NCBI RefSeq assembly: GCF_932276165.1
Contig: NC_063993.1
Coordinates: 11,170,001-11,234,000, forward strand
DNA length: 64,000 nt
DNA from: Plutella xylostella
Taxonomy: Eukaryota > Arthropoda > Insecta > Lepidoptera > Plutellidae
Direction of reading: 5' to 3'
The notes under the pieces were generated by a model, which worked only from the letters and a program-made list of their open reading frames with translations, made no database searches and had not been told where the DNA came from. Both the position numbers and the translations under genes were made by a program. Numbering within the stretch: the first letter of the stretch is position 1; the number at the start of each line of letters is the position of its first letter. Of the stretch, positions 37,694 through 48,602 are shown in pieces.

Positions 37694-38417
37694 ACAAATA
37701 TTAAAAGGGTTCGACCCAGTTCGACCGGTATCACAGAGTAACTAGTAATTAGCGTCGTGGTTATTGGTTTCGAACATTTTCCATTTCACGCACCTACCTA
37801 TTGTTTATTACATTTACAATTTTATTATATTAAGTCTAGTTTTTCTACGACTATTCTTATACTAGTGGGTACAGACCTGTAAAATATTATGCTAATATTT
37901 GCAATAAAGACACGGTAAGTATATTTTATTATTGCCCTTTTTTTACCGAAGGAGGAGGGTAATGTTTTTCGATTGTTATAAAAGTGATCGAAACAATGAC
38001 ACCATTGTATGTTCATACTGGTTCATACGTAAAGTACGTAAGTAAACAGAAACGGAACGTATGTTGCAGTCTGTAGCAACTTATAACTTCAAACCAACTT
38101 CAAACACAAATGTATGGAGTTTGGATAGTTTTGTTTATGGTGGAGTCATTCTATCTCACTCACTTCCTCTAACCTTTCATGTCTCATAAAATTACCTACT
38201 CTGTATAAAATTTCATCTGTCATTTACCTACTCTGTGCTATATTACCTACTCTGTGGTCTGTGTCACTCACTGCTGTCAGTCGTTTTGTTCAATGTCAGT
38301 TATATTTAAATTTTCAATTTGTTATAAGTACAATAATACCATGTTAATAAAAAAGTGGATAGAATCAGTTTCCTTTTAAGTGTATGTGGTGTCTAAAACA
38401 ATAAAATCACTACCAAA

Positions 38418-38695
38418 ATGTTAACAAGAAAGTGCGAAATATGTGGACTGGAATCGAATTGTAAAGACGGCCAAAGACGTTTTTTTATGGCCAGATTTCC
38501 TTTGGACGTATCTCGGTAAGTAAAAAATAAGTAGCTATAAGTAAAGCAACGTATCTTCCTCGATATAAAGGGATATTTCTGTAAGAAAACATAATTTGCT
38601 CCGTTTCATTTCAAAATATAATGTTGGGATAAGACAATTTTAAAACTATCGATATTTTTCTCAGGTGTAAAAAATGGGTAATAGCTACGGGCTAG
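38418..38695 (+). pseudogene. THAP-domain gene fragment (broken)
   Basis: The first piece (38418-38515) encodes 32 residues from an ATG, MLTRKCEICGLESNCK then FFMARFPLDVS, ending at a GTAAGT donor. The second starts at 38665 after TTTTTCTCAG and continues in phase as RCKKWVIATG. Together they give the C-x2-C ... C-K-K-W core of a THAP zinc finger, a DNA-binding domain of THAP proteins and P-element transposases. A TAG follows directly where the family usually has an Arg or similar residue, and more stops follow. A possible third piece lies after an acceptor at 38911. It is most likely a decayed THAP gene or transposon-derived copy. Confidence 0.6.
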
Positions 38696-39189
38696 GAAGA
38701 TTTAGCTTTCCTTTGAAACTTATGAAAGAAGAGTATAGTTAGTAGATTTTATAATACACATTATGTACACCCAGGGGCAGAGAAACCTAACCCCTCCCAG
38801 AAGCATTGTTAATATGTGAGGGGGACTGTACAGTTACAATTGAATTTGTTCCATTGAGTGGCATTTACCTATGTTTTTTTCTAACTATTTCTTAATTGAT
38901 TATTTTACAGAACAAGGTACATCATGTTCTACAGACAATAATATGACCAATACTCCACCTACAATGTGCTGTAGAAGTACACACGACACGACCGGACTTT
39001 GCTGAAATCAAGGGGATATGTACAAAGGTTCCACTCGAGAGAGCCACGTACAGGAACTTCACTCACCCCCTACCAGAATAGAATAGAATAGAATAGAATA
39101 GACATCAACGTACAGGCCAAACGGCTCAAGCTACAATGATGAGACTTGGCAAGTAGGTTCCTTAGGTAGTGTAGGTGAGCACTAAGAAA

Positions 39190-39426
39190 GAAATTTCCGA
39201 AATTCCCACGGGAACGGAAATTAGCGGGATAATATATTATTTTTGTATGAAAAATCTAAACCAAATCTAAGTTAGACGCTTGAAATTTGGCATACAGGTA
39301 CCTTAACTTAAAGCTTAGTTACAATAGGAAATTGCTAAATTCCTACAGGAATGGGAGTTAGCGGGAAAAAATATTTCCCACGGGAAAATCTTTCAAGGTG
39401 AAGCAAAGCTCGCGGGAAATACTAGT
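39190..39426 (+). mobile_element. Helitron-like 3' part
   Basis: It contains AAATTCCCACGGGAACGGAA, a GCGGGAT block, GACGCTTGAAATTTGGCATA, and a GC-rich end AGCTCGCGGGAAATACTAGT. It is related to the end of the element at 19432, without its (TCTG)n part. CTAGT again marks the 3' end. Confidence 0.55.
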
Positions 39427-40364
39427 ACATATATATAAATGTATATATATTGTTAAATAAAAAAATGTTTTTGTTTATATCGAATCGTTTATTGATCAAA
39501 AACTGTTTTACTTTTTGATTAACTTCTAAATTATAAGGGGATTGATGACATACATACTAAAACAAGTCGTATAGGAACTGCATAGTAGTTAAACAAAAAG
39601 AAAAGCATTTAAAAACTGACTAGCTTTAGCCATATACAAAAAGTGAAATCGTTACGGCCAGACTACACAGTTCTAAGAGCACCGATAATTCGTTGTAAAT
39701 ATGTTAATGTACAGTTTTATAACATACATGCTACGAGTTATCGATATCGTTCGAACTATGCAGAATGATCGTAACGATTTCTTGTAGTGTATACCTACGT
39801 CAACCATTACAAGAGGCTCGATTATCGATATGAAATAATACCTAGGTAAATCACTATTTTGGTACATCACTATTTTGTGTTTGTAATGTTGGCAGCACTG
39901 ACTGGTTTAAGTGACACAGGTTGGTAATGATTCATTATCCAAACTTTGTGTTTTTATTCTAAGGAAGTCCGGTCTCTTACTACTATATTACCTACTCTGT
40001 GGTATGTTGCAGACAACTGCCATTCAGATAAAACATCTAAGAAAAAGGACAATAAAAAGAAGGCATAAAGGTATCGTCTTTCCTAATTCATCAAAGGAAA
40101 GCTACGTCTTATCTCACCCTATACGACCCCCTAAGGGGGGTCCGCACGGCTGGACAAAAGCGGCCCCGCTCGGCACATGCCCAAGCTTTGCTGACCATAC
40201 GTGCATTATCGGCGGGCTACTGATGTGAGAAGAGATAGAGAACGAATTATTTTTTAAGGCGGACGATCAATGATTGGATGAAAAAGCTTACTTAAAGCCT
40301 AAAATACTGTTGGAGTGGAATATCCACACGCTAATTAATATCAACCACTGATAGTGCTACCTAC

Positions 40365-40464
40365 ATGGCTAATCTAGGCCTAGGCCTAAAACCATTCTTT
40401 CATTGGAAGGAGATCCGTACCTCATCAATAGGGACATGATGGGTCGTGATGATCATGATGATGA
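40365..40464 (+). repeat. Retrotransposon 3' tail, target of the LTR element
   Basis: CTAATCTAGGCCTAGGCCTA, ACCATTCTTTCATTGGAAGG and a (GATGAT)-rich end match the family at 11290 and 24775. The LTR element at 40465 is inserted in its ATGATGATG tail. Confidence 0.6.
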
Positions 40465-40668
40465 TGTAGCGACACATGTTATAGTCACGTTTTGCAATGT
40501 CAGCTTTCTAGTAACTTCCAGTAGCGAACAATGCGCAGACGCTAGTCGTCTCGCGCCCGTCACTTAGACAACATACTTGTAAAATGTAATTGGTAAAATC
40601 AGTAAATAGTTTGGCCTCAAGAAATCCTGCATTCGTCATTTACCATCAACCCCACTTGTAAACCAACA
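40465..40668 (+). repeat. Left LTR
   Basis: 204 bp, begins TG and ends CA, matching 41469-41672 at every position I compared. Confidence 0.9.
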
Positions 40669-41468
40669 TTGGTGACTCCGACAACCTGAACACGCAACCT
40701 TCGGAAGAAACCTTCGGAAGAAATTATGGAGTCAGCACGGCGATGACGCGGCGCAGCTTGGAACGGCGTGGACGAGACGACTCCCCCAGCAAGGCCATGG
40801 GGTAACAACGACAACAGCAGGAACATCATCTACTGGAAGTGCATCGCCCCTTCACAAATTTGGGCTACTATACAACGACGAAGAAATTAGCGTATCGAAG
40901 CATCTCAAGTCAGCACCTGGACGAGCGGAACACATAGAAGGTACGATTGCGCGTTCACGACGGAAGGTCAACGGGCGGTAATCGGCGCTTCTGGAGTTAG
41001 CGAGTTTGGGCGGTTTCCTCGCTGCGAGGCTGCCGAGCTGGAGCATAGTGGACTGGTCACCCACGCGGAGGCTCACTCGAGGGTCCTCATGGAAGTTCCC
41101 GCCAGGGTGGACGAGACGTGCAACGAGAGAAGCTATTTAGATCGGAAATTCACATGGTTCAATCACACACGAGGTCGTATTCGCGGAACCGAGGTAGCAG
41201 TGTTCATCTTGCACGGTCAGCGGAATGTGATAAGCGCGTCGCGAGTGAACAAAGTGCTACGTAGTTATACCGAGTGGTTATTGTGTGAGATCTATAAGTT
41301 TGATTTGTTAATTTTCTATCAGTATTGAAATGTAATTTTGTGATTTCTGTTTTGTTTGATATTGTATGTTTCAAGTTTAAAGCTCCGTAAGAGAGGCTTT
41401 TGTAACATAGGTATTACGTATTGTACTTGAAAATTTTTGACAAAAATTTTGAAAAACGGGGGAAGTGA

Positions 41469-41672
41469 TGTAGCGACACATGTTATAGTCACGTTTTGCA
41501 ATGTCAGCTTTCTAGTAACTTCCAGTAGCGAACAATGCGCAGACGCTAGTCGTCTCGCGCCCGTCACTTAGACAACATACTTGTAAAATGTAATTGGTAA
41601 AATCAGTAAATAGTTTGGCCTCAAGAAATCCTGCATTCGTCATTTACCATCAACCCCACTTGTAAACCAACA
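41469..41672 (+). repeat. Right LTR
   Basis: Preceded by the polypurine tract ACGGGGGAAG and followed by the target duplication ATGA. Confidence 0.9.
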
Positions 41673-42244
41673 ATGATATTTTTAATTCTGACTAGATCCT
41701 ATACCCATCAATGTTTAATTATTTATTGCTTTAGACGCTTTTTTACTTTAGTACTTACCTAACTACTTATATTACAATATTAACATGAAGGCTCAACTTC
41801 AAAGATGCCACATCCGTACATAGAACATCGGAGGCCGAAATTAGCGTTGTTTTATCTATTCCGCGCGCGATGTGTTAGTTTTTTCGCGCAACGCAGCGCG
41901 CGCCCGTGCGTGGCACAAACATGGCGGCTTTTAGTTCTAACCCTGTGGGGGCAAAAGGTAAATAAGACAATGTAAATAATACTGTTTTAGAAGCTGTTTT
42001 GTTGCGATATTGGTCGGGTGGAAATGGTACAGCAACGGATGTATTTCGCTTACTCAGTAGAATACCATAAGTAAGGATAAGACCAAAGGAGAATGATTTT
42101 CCAAAACTATAAAAAAATTGTGATACACGGGCTGCCGTTCTTCTTTAGCAAGATGTGCTACGCTTTCGTAGTAGCTACAACTACAAGCTTTGTACCATGA
42201 ATTCTGTAAACGCGTACGTGTACGCCGATATAATTTTAAAGTTC

Positions 42245-42420
42245 ACGTTTGTTAACGGCTCATTAGTCCAGTGGTCAAAGCACTGTGGCTCTTGTGTAGA
42301 AGGTGCTGCGTTCGAATATTGACCACGGCAGAAATGTCTAGAATAACTTTAATGTCTATGAATATCGTTATAGACAGTTATTTGGGCTAGGTCGTGACAA
42401 CCGCAATACATTTTGTTGAT
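42245..42420 (+). repeat. Second tRNA-headed SINE type
   Basis: GGCTCATTAGTCCAGTGGTC resembles a tRNA A-box region and GTGCTGCGTTCGAATATTGA a B box. The body (TAACTTTAATGTCTATGAAT) differs from the main SINE family of the window. Confidence 0.5.
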
Positions 42421-43214
42421 AGTTAAGAGTTTAGGTTCCAATGTGGGGGCGACACAAAATTATTCGTGTAAAAATTTAATACAAACTTCTGATAATGAAA
42501 AAAGAATAATTTATTTCAACAAAACTATAAAATAAACTACCTAACATACAAATGTTAACAGATCGACACTAAATTTAAACAATCTAAAAATATTACTCTT
42601 AATAAAATAATAGAAATTCATTAGGAAACATTACAATTGTGACTTTATTCTAAAATCTCACTTTTAGTTTATTTTTGCTAATTAATATATTAAAAATGCT
42701 CTATTTTGTTTACGTATACAGTCCATAATAAAAGCCATATACGCCAAATTTAAAGACACGTATTTCTAGCTAGTCCGTAGGTATATGTATAGTATGTCTA
42801 CATACAATCGAGTATAGCACATTTTGAAAGGTTCCACCGCACCGTCTAACACAAGTTAACAAAATATATATTCTACAACTTTTGACAAGCCTAACTCTTT
42901 GATAAACAAAATAATTCACAACAAAATAATTGCCGATGGAATCTTCAAGCGCTGTGTATTCTATCATTATTTACAAAAATATATGCTTAGTCTAATTTTC
43001 CATCAATTTCAGAATGCTTTGGTAAACAGGAACGTAAAAGGTGGCGACTTACATTGAGTATTCACTAATATCCGGTATTACAAAACGAACATAGAGCTAT
43101 AAATAGAAAAACTGCACCTTAAATAGGTTCACCAGTCAATACATATATCCTTGTTACAATGACTCAAGGCTCTATTTCCCACGTTGAAACAATGTCCTCG
43201 TTCTAACTTTAGCT

Positions 43215-43292
43215 CTATGTTCGTTTGACGTAACACGACCCTAAAACGATTTTCGTTTCGTTTTAGGGTCGTGTTACGTCAAACGAACATAG
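43215..43292. repeat. Perfect 35-bp inverted repeat near the LIAS 3' end
   Basis: 43215-43249 (starting CTATGTTCGTTTGACGTAAC) pairs exactly with 43258-43292 around the 8-base loop TTTTCGTT. A third, inverted copy of its outer part (AAACGAACATAGAGCTA) lies at about 43083-43100, so this looks like nested foldback elements. It ends 47 bp past the LIAS stop and probably lies in the LIAS 3' UTR. Confidence 0.85.
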
Positions 43293-43339
43293 TTCAACAT
43301 CAATCGCCACCACAACAACCAAACCTAATCAACCTCGGG

Positions 43340-46300
43340 TCATACGCTCTTAGCCTTCCTATCCTTCAGCAGGCTCGAAATAAAGAACTCTCCGGCCCTA
43401 TAAGAAGACCTTACTAAAGGCCCACTAGCGGTATACAAGAAGCCTAGTTCTGCCCCCCTTTCCTCCCATTGCTTGAACTTGGCTGGAGTGACGTATTCGA
43501 ACACTTTCAGGTGACGTTTTGTCGGCTGCATGTACTGGCCTAGGGTTAGGCAGTCTACGCCGACTGAACGGAGATCTGGAAAAGAGAAATGGTGGAACTG
43601 TGAGTGGAATAGTTACATATTTATGTTGTAGGTAAATATGGATAGTAAGTCTTTCGAGCTATCCATAGTTTTAACAGAGTACCCTGAGTCCAAGATAGCC
43701 ACCGAGTCGTGATAACTATTAGGGTAGACAAGTTCTCGAATAAATAAAAATACCACATACCCATAACAACAACTGCATTCCATTAGTCCCCATATCTCAC
43801 CGATAGATGACGCTAAACAGACATTTCATAAAATAAAATAAAAAATACCTTTCATAGTCTGCTCGACCTGTTCATCCGTTTCTCCAAGTCCCAGCATGAT
43901 GGAAGACTTGGTGACGAGGTCGGGGTTGATGTCCTTGGCCGTCTGAAGCACCTTCAGGGTCTGGCGGTAGCTGTGGGGGGAAATGTACATAGTTGTTTAT
44001 TTACGAAGTTTACAGCGTAACCCCCTTATTCATAGAAAAGTTACAATACGTTTTAACTAATAAACTGTTTTGTCCCTCTCTGTCAAGAAACAAATTGTTC
44101 TTTGTCGGAGAGGGACAAAACAGTTTATTAGTTAAAACGTATTGTAACTTCTCTATGAATAAGGGGGTAAGAGTATGGTTACATGGTTAGCATATAACAC
44201 TGGCTGAACTTCACAGTTCTTCTATTTACATCTATGTTTCGATAGAGTTTCATTATCATCATCAGCCTGTATTCTTTTACTGGTGAACATAGGCCTCTAC
44301 CACGGACCGCCACAACTGTCCTCGACCTTTCTCATCCAGCCAGTACCGTAATCTCATAACATACATATGTATAAGTAAAGTGTTTACGAAATTGCAAACG
44401 AAATTCATGTAAAACGGTTACTTTATAAACTATTATACTACTACAATTCATCAACTGTCACTCGACAATCCATGACCAGAGACATCAGTAACTCACATTC
44501 TCGACATCACCAAAGGTTAACTGGTAGAGAATGCTAGTAGCATTAAGTTCGCCTTTGTTCTTTTTTTATGTGCAATAAAGTATTTATAATTAATTAACTC
44601 ACCCGGCGCGCCGATCTCTCACGAAGGGCGTGAGTCGCTCTACCGTCTCTATGTTGTGTGCGAACACGTCGAGTCCGCAATCGGCTAGTCGCGCTATGGA
44701 TTCTTTGTTGCCGCGGAAGTCTGGCACTAGGCACTCTACCAGGATTTCAGAGTTTCTGGAAATTGGATTGGTTATGATTTAAATATTTTTAATTCAATAA
44801 TCCTGCCATCTAATTAATTCGATTTCAACTTACAAAACCACTAGAATTTTGACTGCTCGGTTAATTATAATTTTCCGTTAGGTAAAGACGGTTTTACTAT
44901 TTTTGACAGAGCTTTTATTACTATACATCCTGTAGGTATAACATAATAATGAAAATAATTGTTTACCATGTACCACATACGAAATAGTGATAAGGATTTC
45001 ATGAAATTGGTATTAAAAACTTACTGTTTCTTTATTTCTCTGACAGTTTCTGCAAGGTGTGCAGACCCACCATCCGGCAAATCTGAAAATGAATACAAAA
45101 CACGTTTAAAGTAAAATCCAACAGTTTATAGAGCATCTTCTTGAGTTCGTATTTTGTAAGTGTCATAGCACTCATAGCGCACACCAATGGCGTCGCTCAG
45201 TCATTCTACCTATGTTTGTCTGTAGGACTGTAGGATATATTCATTACAATTCCATACAAAGCAATGGTTTTATCCAACACTAGCTCTACAACAGACATTG
45301 GAGCAACTTACTGTCCACTGTATACCAATAACTTTCACCTGTGGACCTCATCCAACGCCATATTCTGCGGTGATCTTAGCTTTCATTGCTATACTATACT
45401 CTGTATAAATATTGACCAAAAACTCACCATCCCTATCCACACTAGTCAACACGATATATCCAAGCCCCCACTGCTTGATAGCAGCCGCTGTGTGGGCGGG
45501 TTCATTCGGGTCGAGCGGCGGCGGCGCACGAGATGTCTTCACAGAGCAGAACATGCAGCCACGAGTGCAGGTGTCGCCCATTAGCTGGAATATTGAAGGG
45601 AATGGTTTGTTAGTTGTTGGTAGAATATAAGTTTCTGGTAACTTATTAGTGGGTGTATTGATAACTGTGATGAAAGTGAATAGTGTATGTATTTAAGATA
45701 ACTGTGGTGAAAGCATAGACTTGTGTCTAAGGTGAAAGCATCAGCCAGTCAGATGTCTTTAAAGTTCTGGGTGCTATTAACTAACCAGGAATGTGGAGGT
45801 ATTACAGCCTTTCTTAAAACAAATGTCTAATTGTGATGATGTTAAACTAACATGGTTGCTAAATAATAGTATTCATTTATTGTAGAGCTCCACAAGCAAC
45901 TCACATTCAGTGCATCCAAGAAACTCCACCTAATCACATAATCATGTCAGCACATACCATGATAGTAGCGGTGGAGGTGCCATGCTGGCCACCGCTCCAG
46001 CACTCTCCAATGTTGGGGCAGCGCGCCTCCTCACACACGGTGCTCAAGTTCAAGCTACGGAGCTGAGCCTTCAGCTCGCTGAACTTGGAGCCTGGAGTGG
46101 ATAGTAAACTTTGTGTTAGCACACAGTAGCCTGAATGAAGTAAGTAAACAACCCTCATGAATAAGGTTTAAAAATAAGAATAATTCTTATACGGCAGTCT
46201 TTTAATTGGAAATTAAAAAGTAGATATAAATTCATCATCAATGCACTCTTGCTACCCCATACTCCTTGTTATGTATAGCTAATTAATGGTAATGCTATTT

Positions 46301-47084
46301 ACTTAAGCAGCTTGCAAATAATTATATTTATTTATTGATAAAAGTATGAATTCTAATGGATAATCTGTTTTTAATGGTATGTAATTTTGGTAAACGTACA
46401 TTATAAACTTTGCACTTTAAGACTTTGCTACAAATAAGTATAGGTGGCTGTGAATGAGTTTTCCAAAGTATGAACAAGCTCTACTCAATAACCATTCATC
46501 CAATGATAGCCCTGGATTCCATACTCAACTTCTTCTTAACTTGGGTGTGAAACTAACAATATGAAGCTCTGATCTAGAGCAGCACATTCTACTACACACA
46601 TTGCAGAAGTTGTCAACTGTTCTACGATAATACTTCACAGCAACCAAAATATCCGACTCAGAAAATGACCAGCGATTATGAATATACATAGTAAGATGAG
46701 AAAAATTGCTACTATAAATTCCGTTACCTGTGGGAATAGTGGTCTTCAGCCACGGAGGCAGCCTCAGCCTCTCTGCATCTCCCTTCTCCCTCTTCAACTT
46801 GCCCTCATACTCCGCCCAGTCCTTAGGGCGGTCTTCCGACACGAAGTCAGCAAGGCCTGGACCTCCGCGGAGTTTCTCTCTGATCTCATCCAACTTGGTC
46901 GTGTGAGCAGCTCTTTGAGCCTGAAAATTACGACGCAACCAAAAAGGTTATGAAACGATTTATCTTATAGCTGAAATCTTTGAGTTTACATGAGATTAGA
47001 CTGATTGTAAGTGTTTATCTAAGTGGGGAATCTTACCTCTTTGTTTTTAGGCACCAAACACGTTCTTAAAGTATTACGAAACAT
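43340..47084 (-). CDS. LIAS: Lipoyl synthase, mitochondrial (radical SAM enzyme), eight exons
   Basis: It inserts two sulfur atoms into the octanoyl chain on the lipoyl domains of mitochondrial 2-oxoacid dehydrogenases and glycine cleavage protein H. Exons on the minus strand are 47084-47037, 46920-46728, 46091-45958, 45584-45428, 45082-45025, 44755-44603, 43970-43849 and 43575-43340. All have GT-AG borders and compatible phases, giving 366 residues, the usual length. The N-terminus (MFRNTLRTCLVPK) looks like a mitochondrial targeting peptide. The auxiliary cluster motif is Cys100, Cys105, Cys111 (CEEARCPNIGEC); the radical SAM motif is Cys131, Cys135, Cys138 (CTRGCMFC). GQYMQPTKRHL and the RSSY serine-ligand motif (344-347) are present. 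No defect is visible. Intron 7 carries a foldback MITE, and RTE and LINE scraps lie in intron 6. Confidence 0.97.
44019..44169. mobile_element. Foldback MITE in LIAS intron 6
   Basis: Arms 44021-44080 (starting CCCCCTTATTCATAGAAAAG) and 44108-44167 are inverse complements except for about one position or a one-base shift, around a 27-base centre. It lies between exon 6 (44603-44755) and exon 7 (43849-43970), so it is spliced out. Confidence 0.85.
44240..44600. repeat. RTE 3' end and LINE tail scraps in LIAS intron 6
   Basis: ATCATCATCAGCCTGTATTC followed by GAACATAGGCCTCTACCACG (44250-44345) is an inverted RTE 3' terminus, as at 20726. GCATTAAGTTCGCCTTTGTT with TGCAATAAAG (44538-44580) is a LINE 3' end also seen at 59727. 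Confidence 0.6.
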
Positions 47085-47749
47085 GTTGAATTTATTTCAA
47101 ATACACTTTTGTTTTGATTTAATTTTTGTGGATGTAGAGGTGAAGGTCACTTTACGTCAGAATTTTTGAAGTTCCTCTGACACTGACAGCTGAAATTGTT
47201 ATTATTCTGAGCCTGTAACTATGACCACCACAGACTATAACGACCATAGACATTAAAGAAGTTTCCGGTAGGCCTCTGAATAATGAACCGGACAAAACGC
47301 GGCAAATTTTAAATAGAGCACTATGTCAAAGGCAGTGATATAATCGAACCACTATAACTCTGCAACAAACTGAAAACTATTTACAAAAACATAATAATTT
47401 AGACATTGTAATATACGTACAACTACAATACAGATAGTTTCAAATGTCAAGACAAACCAATTTTATTTTAGAGGCATTAAAAACCTTATGTAGTATTGAA
47501 ATTAAATAAATAGGAAATAATAACAAAAAAATATCATTATTCATTTTAAAACATTTTATTAAGTAGTTAACGCGATATTCCATATTTAAATTTAAGATAC
47601 AAAAATACAGTTTACGATGCAATTCTACTTAGAACTAGTATATTACACATTGTATCGTAAAAATGTGTAGTAAGCCAAAAAGAGGGGATTTAGGTACATA
47701 GGTGGATCAAAGTCAGTTCAGTTATGCTTGGATTGATAGGGATAATATT
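47085..47749. other. Gap between LIAS and the propeller gene
   Basis: The first part should hold the LIAS promoter and 5' UTR; no TATA box or known site is clear. The rest, from about 47440, is AT-rich and probably the 3' UTR of the minus-strand propeller gene: TTTATT words on the plus strand near 47462 and 47551 read AATAAA on the gene strand. Confidence 0.45.
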
Positions 47750-48559
47750 TCAAGCCATATAGGTATAAATTGAATCAATCACATAATCAATACGTTCCTT
47801 TACCTTACACCCGTGAGCCCATCCTGACGGACATTCCCACAAGTCTGTGCTTTCTAAACCAGCGAAAATGGACTGCCCAGAAATCGAAATAGATGTAATG
47901 GGTGATTGTGCTATATTAAATACTTCACATGTACCAGGGTTAAATGTTGGACATCTTAACATTACAGAAGACTGTAGACCTACGTATATGAAGCTATTAG
48001 TTACAGCCAATGACAGAATAGGGGATCCAGCTGGGTTAAAAACACCACAGATAGGATAGTTGAGCTGGCACTGCCACAGGCTTCCAGACTTTAGGCCGAC
48101 ATATATGTGCTCAGAGTTGACAGCTAAGGATTGGATTGAGTCAGTCCGAGTGAATGTCTCGCATGAATATCCCTGGTTCCTTGAACAGCGCCAGATGACT
48201 CCATTTTCTAATCCAGCGTAGATATAATTCCCCTGGACAGCTATGCCGTTGATGGTGCTGCCAGCCCGGTTAAAGATGGAACAGGCATCCTTAACATCGG
48301 TTGGGCATCTCCACATTATACCTGACTGCATGCCCGCGTAGATAATACCATTATCGACGGTGACTGCTGTTATTGCAGTAGTTGCTGTGTTGAGTCTTGC
48401 GCAGAAGAAGTTATTCATCTCACAAAGAAGCATCCTCCCGTTACGGAGACCAATGACCCCGTAGTGGGACTGTGCTGCGGCACCGCTCGTGTGTAGAGCG
48501 GCACTACATACCACTGCTACTATGATTCTGAAGATGGCCATTGTAGAATGTATCTTCAT
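47750..48559 (-). CDS. Secreted six-repeat protein, probably a beta-propeller; function unknown
   Basis: 269 residues from ATG at 48559, or 263 from the second Met. A signal peptide is clear (about residues 7-29, hydrophobic, ending near GAAAQS), so the product is exported. The mature part is six repeats of about 39 residues with the pattern I-Y-x-G-L-x-S-G-x-L-W-R-C-P ... C-x-x-F-N-x-A-x-S-x-I-x-x-I-A-V. Each repeat has two cysteines spaced 8-12 apart, which could form one disulfide per blade. I do not recognise the family by name. The periodicity, the W-R-C strand and closing -I-Y- strand suggest a tectonin- or WD-like propeller, hence possibly a lectin or binding protein. A TTTATCAG splice acceptor ends at 48562, just before the ATG, so at least one non-coding 5' exon is expected upstream. 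A Tc1 element begins 44 bp from the ATG, inside that intron. Confidence 0.82.
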   Translation of the reverse strand: MKIHSTMAIFRIIVAVVCSAALHTSGAAAQSHYGVIGLRNGRMLLCEMNNFFCARLNTATTAITAVTVDNGIIYAGMQSGIMWRCPTDVKDACSIFNRAGSTINGIAVQGNYIYAGLENGVIWRCSRNQGYSCETFTRTDSIQSLAVNSEHIYVGLKSGSLWQCQLNYPICGVFNPAGSPILSLAVTNSFIYVGLQSSVMLRCPTFNPGTCEVFNIAQSPITSISISGQSIFAGLESTDLWECPSGWAHGCKVKERIDYVIDSIYTYMA

Positions 48560-48602
48560 CCCTGATAAACAAATGAATCTTAATGCACACTGAACGCTAA
48601 TA

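Larger units (their letters stand above)
40465..41672 (+). mobile_element. 1208-bp non-autonomous LTR retrotransposon
   Basis: Two 204-bp direct repeats (40465-40668 and 41469-41672) appear identical base for base. Each starts TGTAGCGACA and ends AACCAACA. ATGA precedes the first and follows the second, a 4-bp target duplication as in Gypsy elements. Just inside the left LTR is TTGGTGACTCCGACAACC, a plausible primer-binding site; just before the right LTR is ACGGGGGAAG, a polypurine tract. The ~800-bp interior has only short broken frames: an apparent gag start near 40730 and a stretch near 41130-41325 that could be the end of a pol-type frame. It must be mobilised by a larger relative. Identical LTRs imply a recent insertion. 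Confidence 0.9.
41673..43339. other. Region between the LTR element and LIAS
   Basis: It contains a GC-rich patch at 41860-41960 with a possible first exon (ATGGCGGCTTTTAGTTCTAA from 41922, GTAAAT donor at 41958), a SINE-like tRNA-headed repeat at 42245-42400, AT-rich DNA, and palindromic DNA at 43078-43292 next to the LIAS stop. Confidence 0.45.

Noticed and set aside
40617..41328. Working gag or pol gene in the LTR element
   Set aside because: Frames are under 85 residues and broken; no protease, RT or integrase motif is present.
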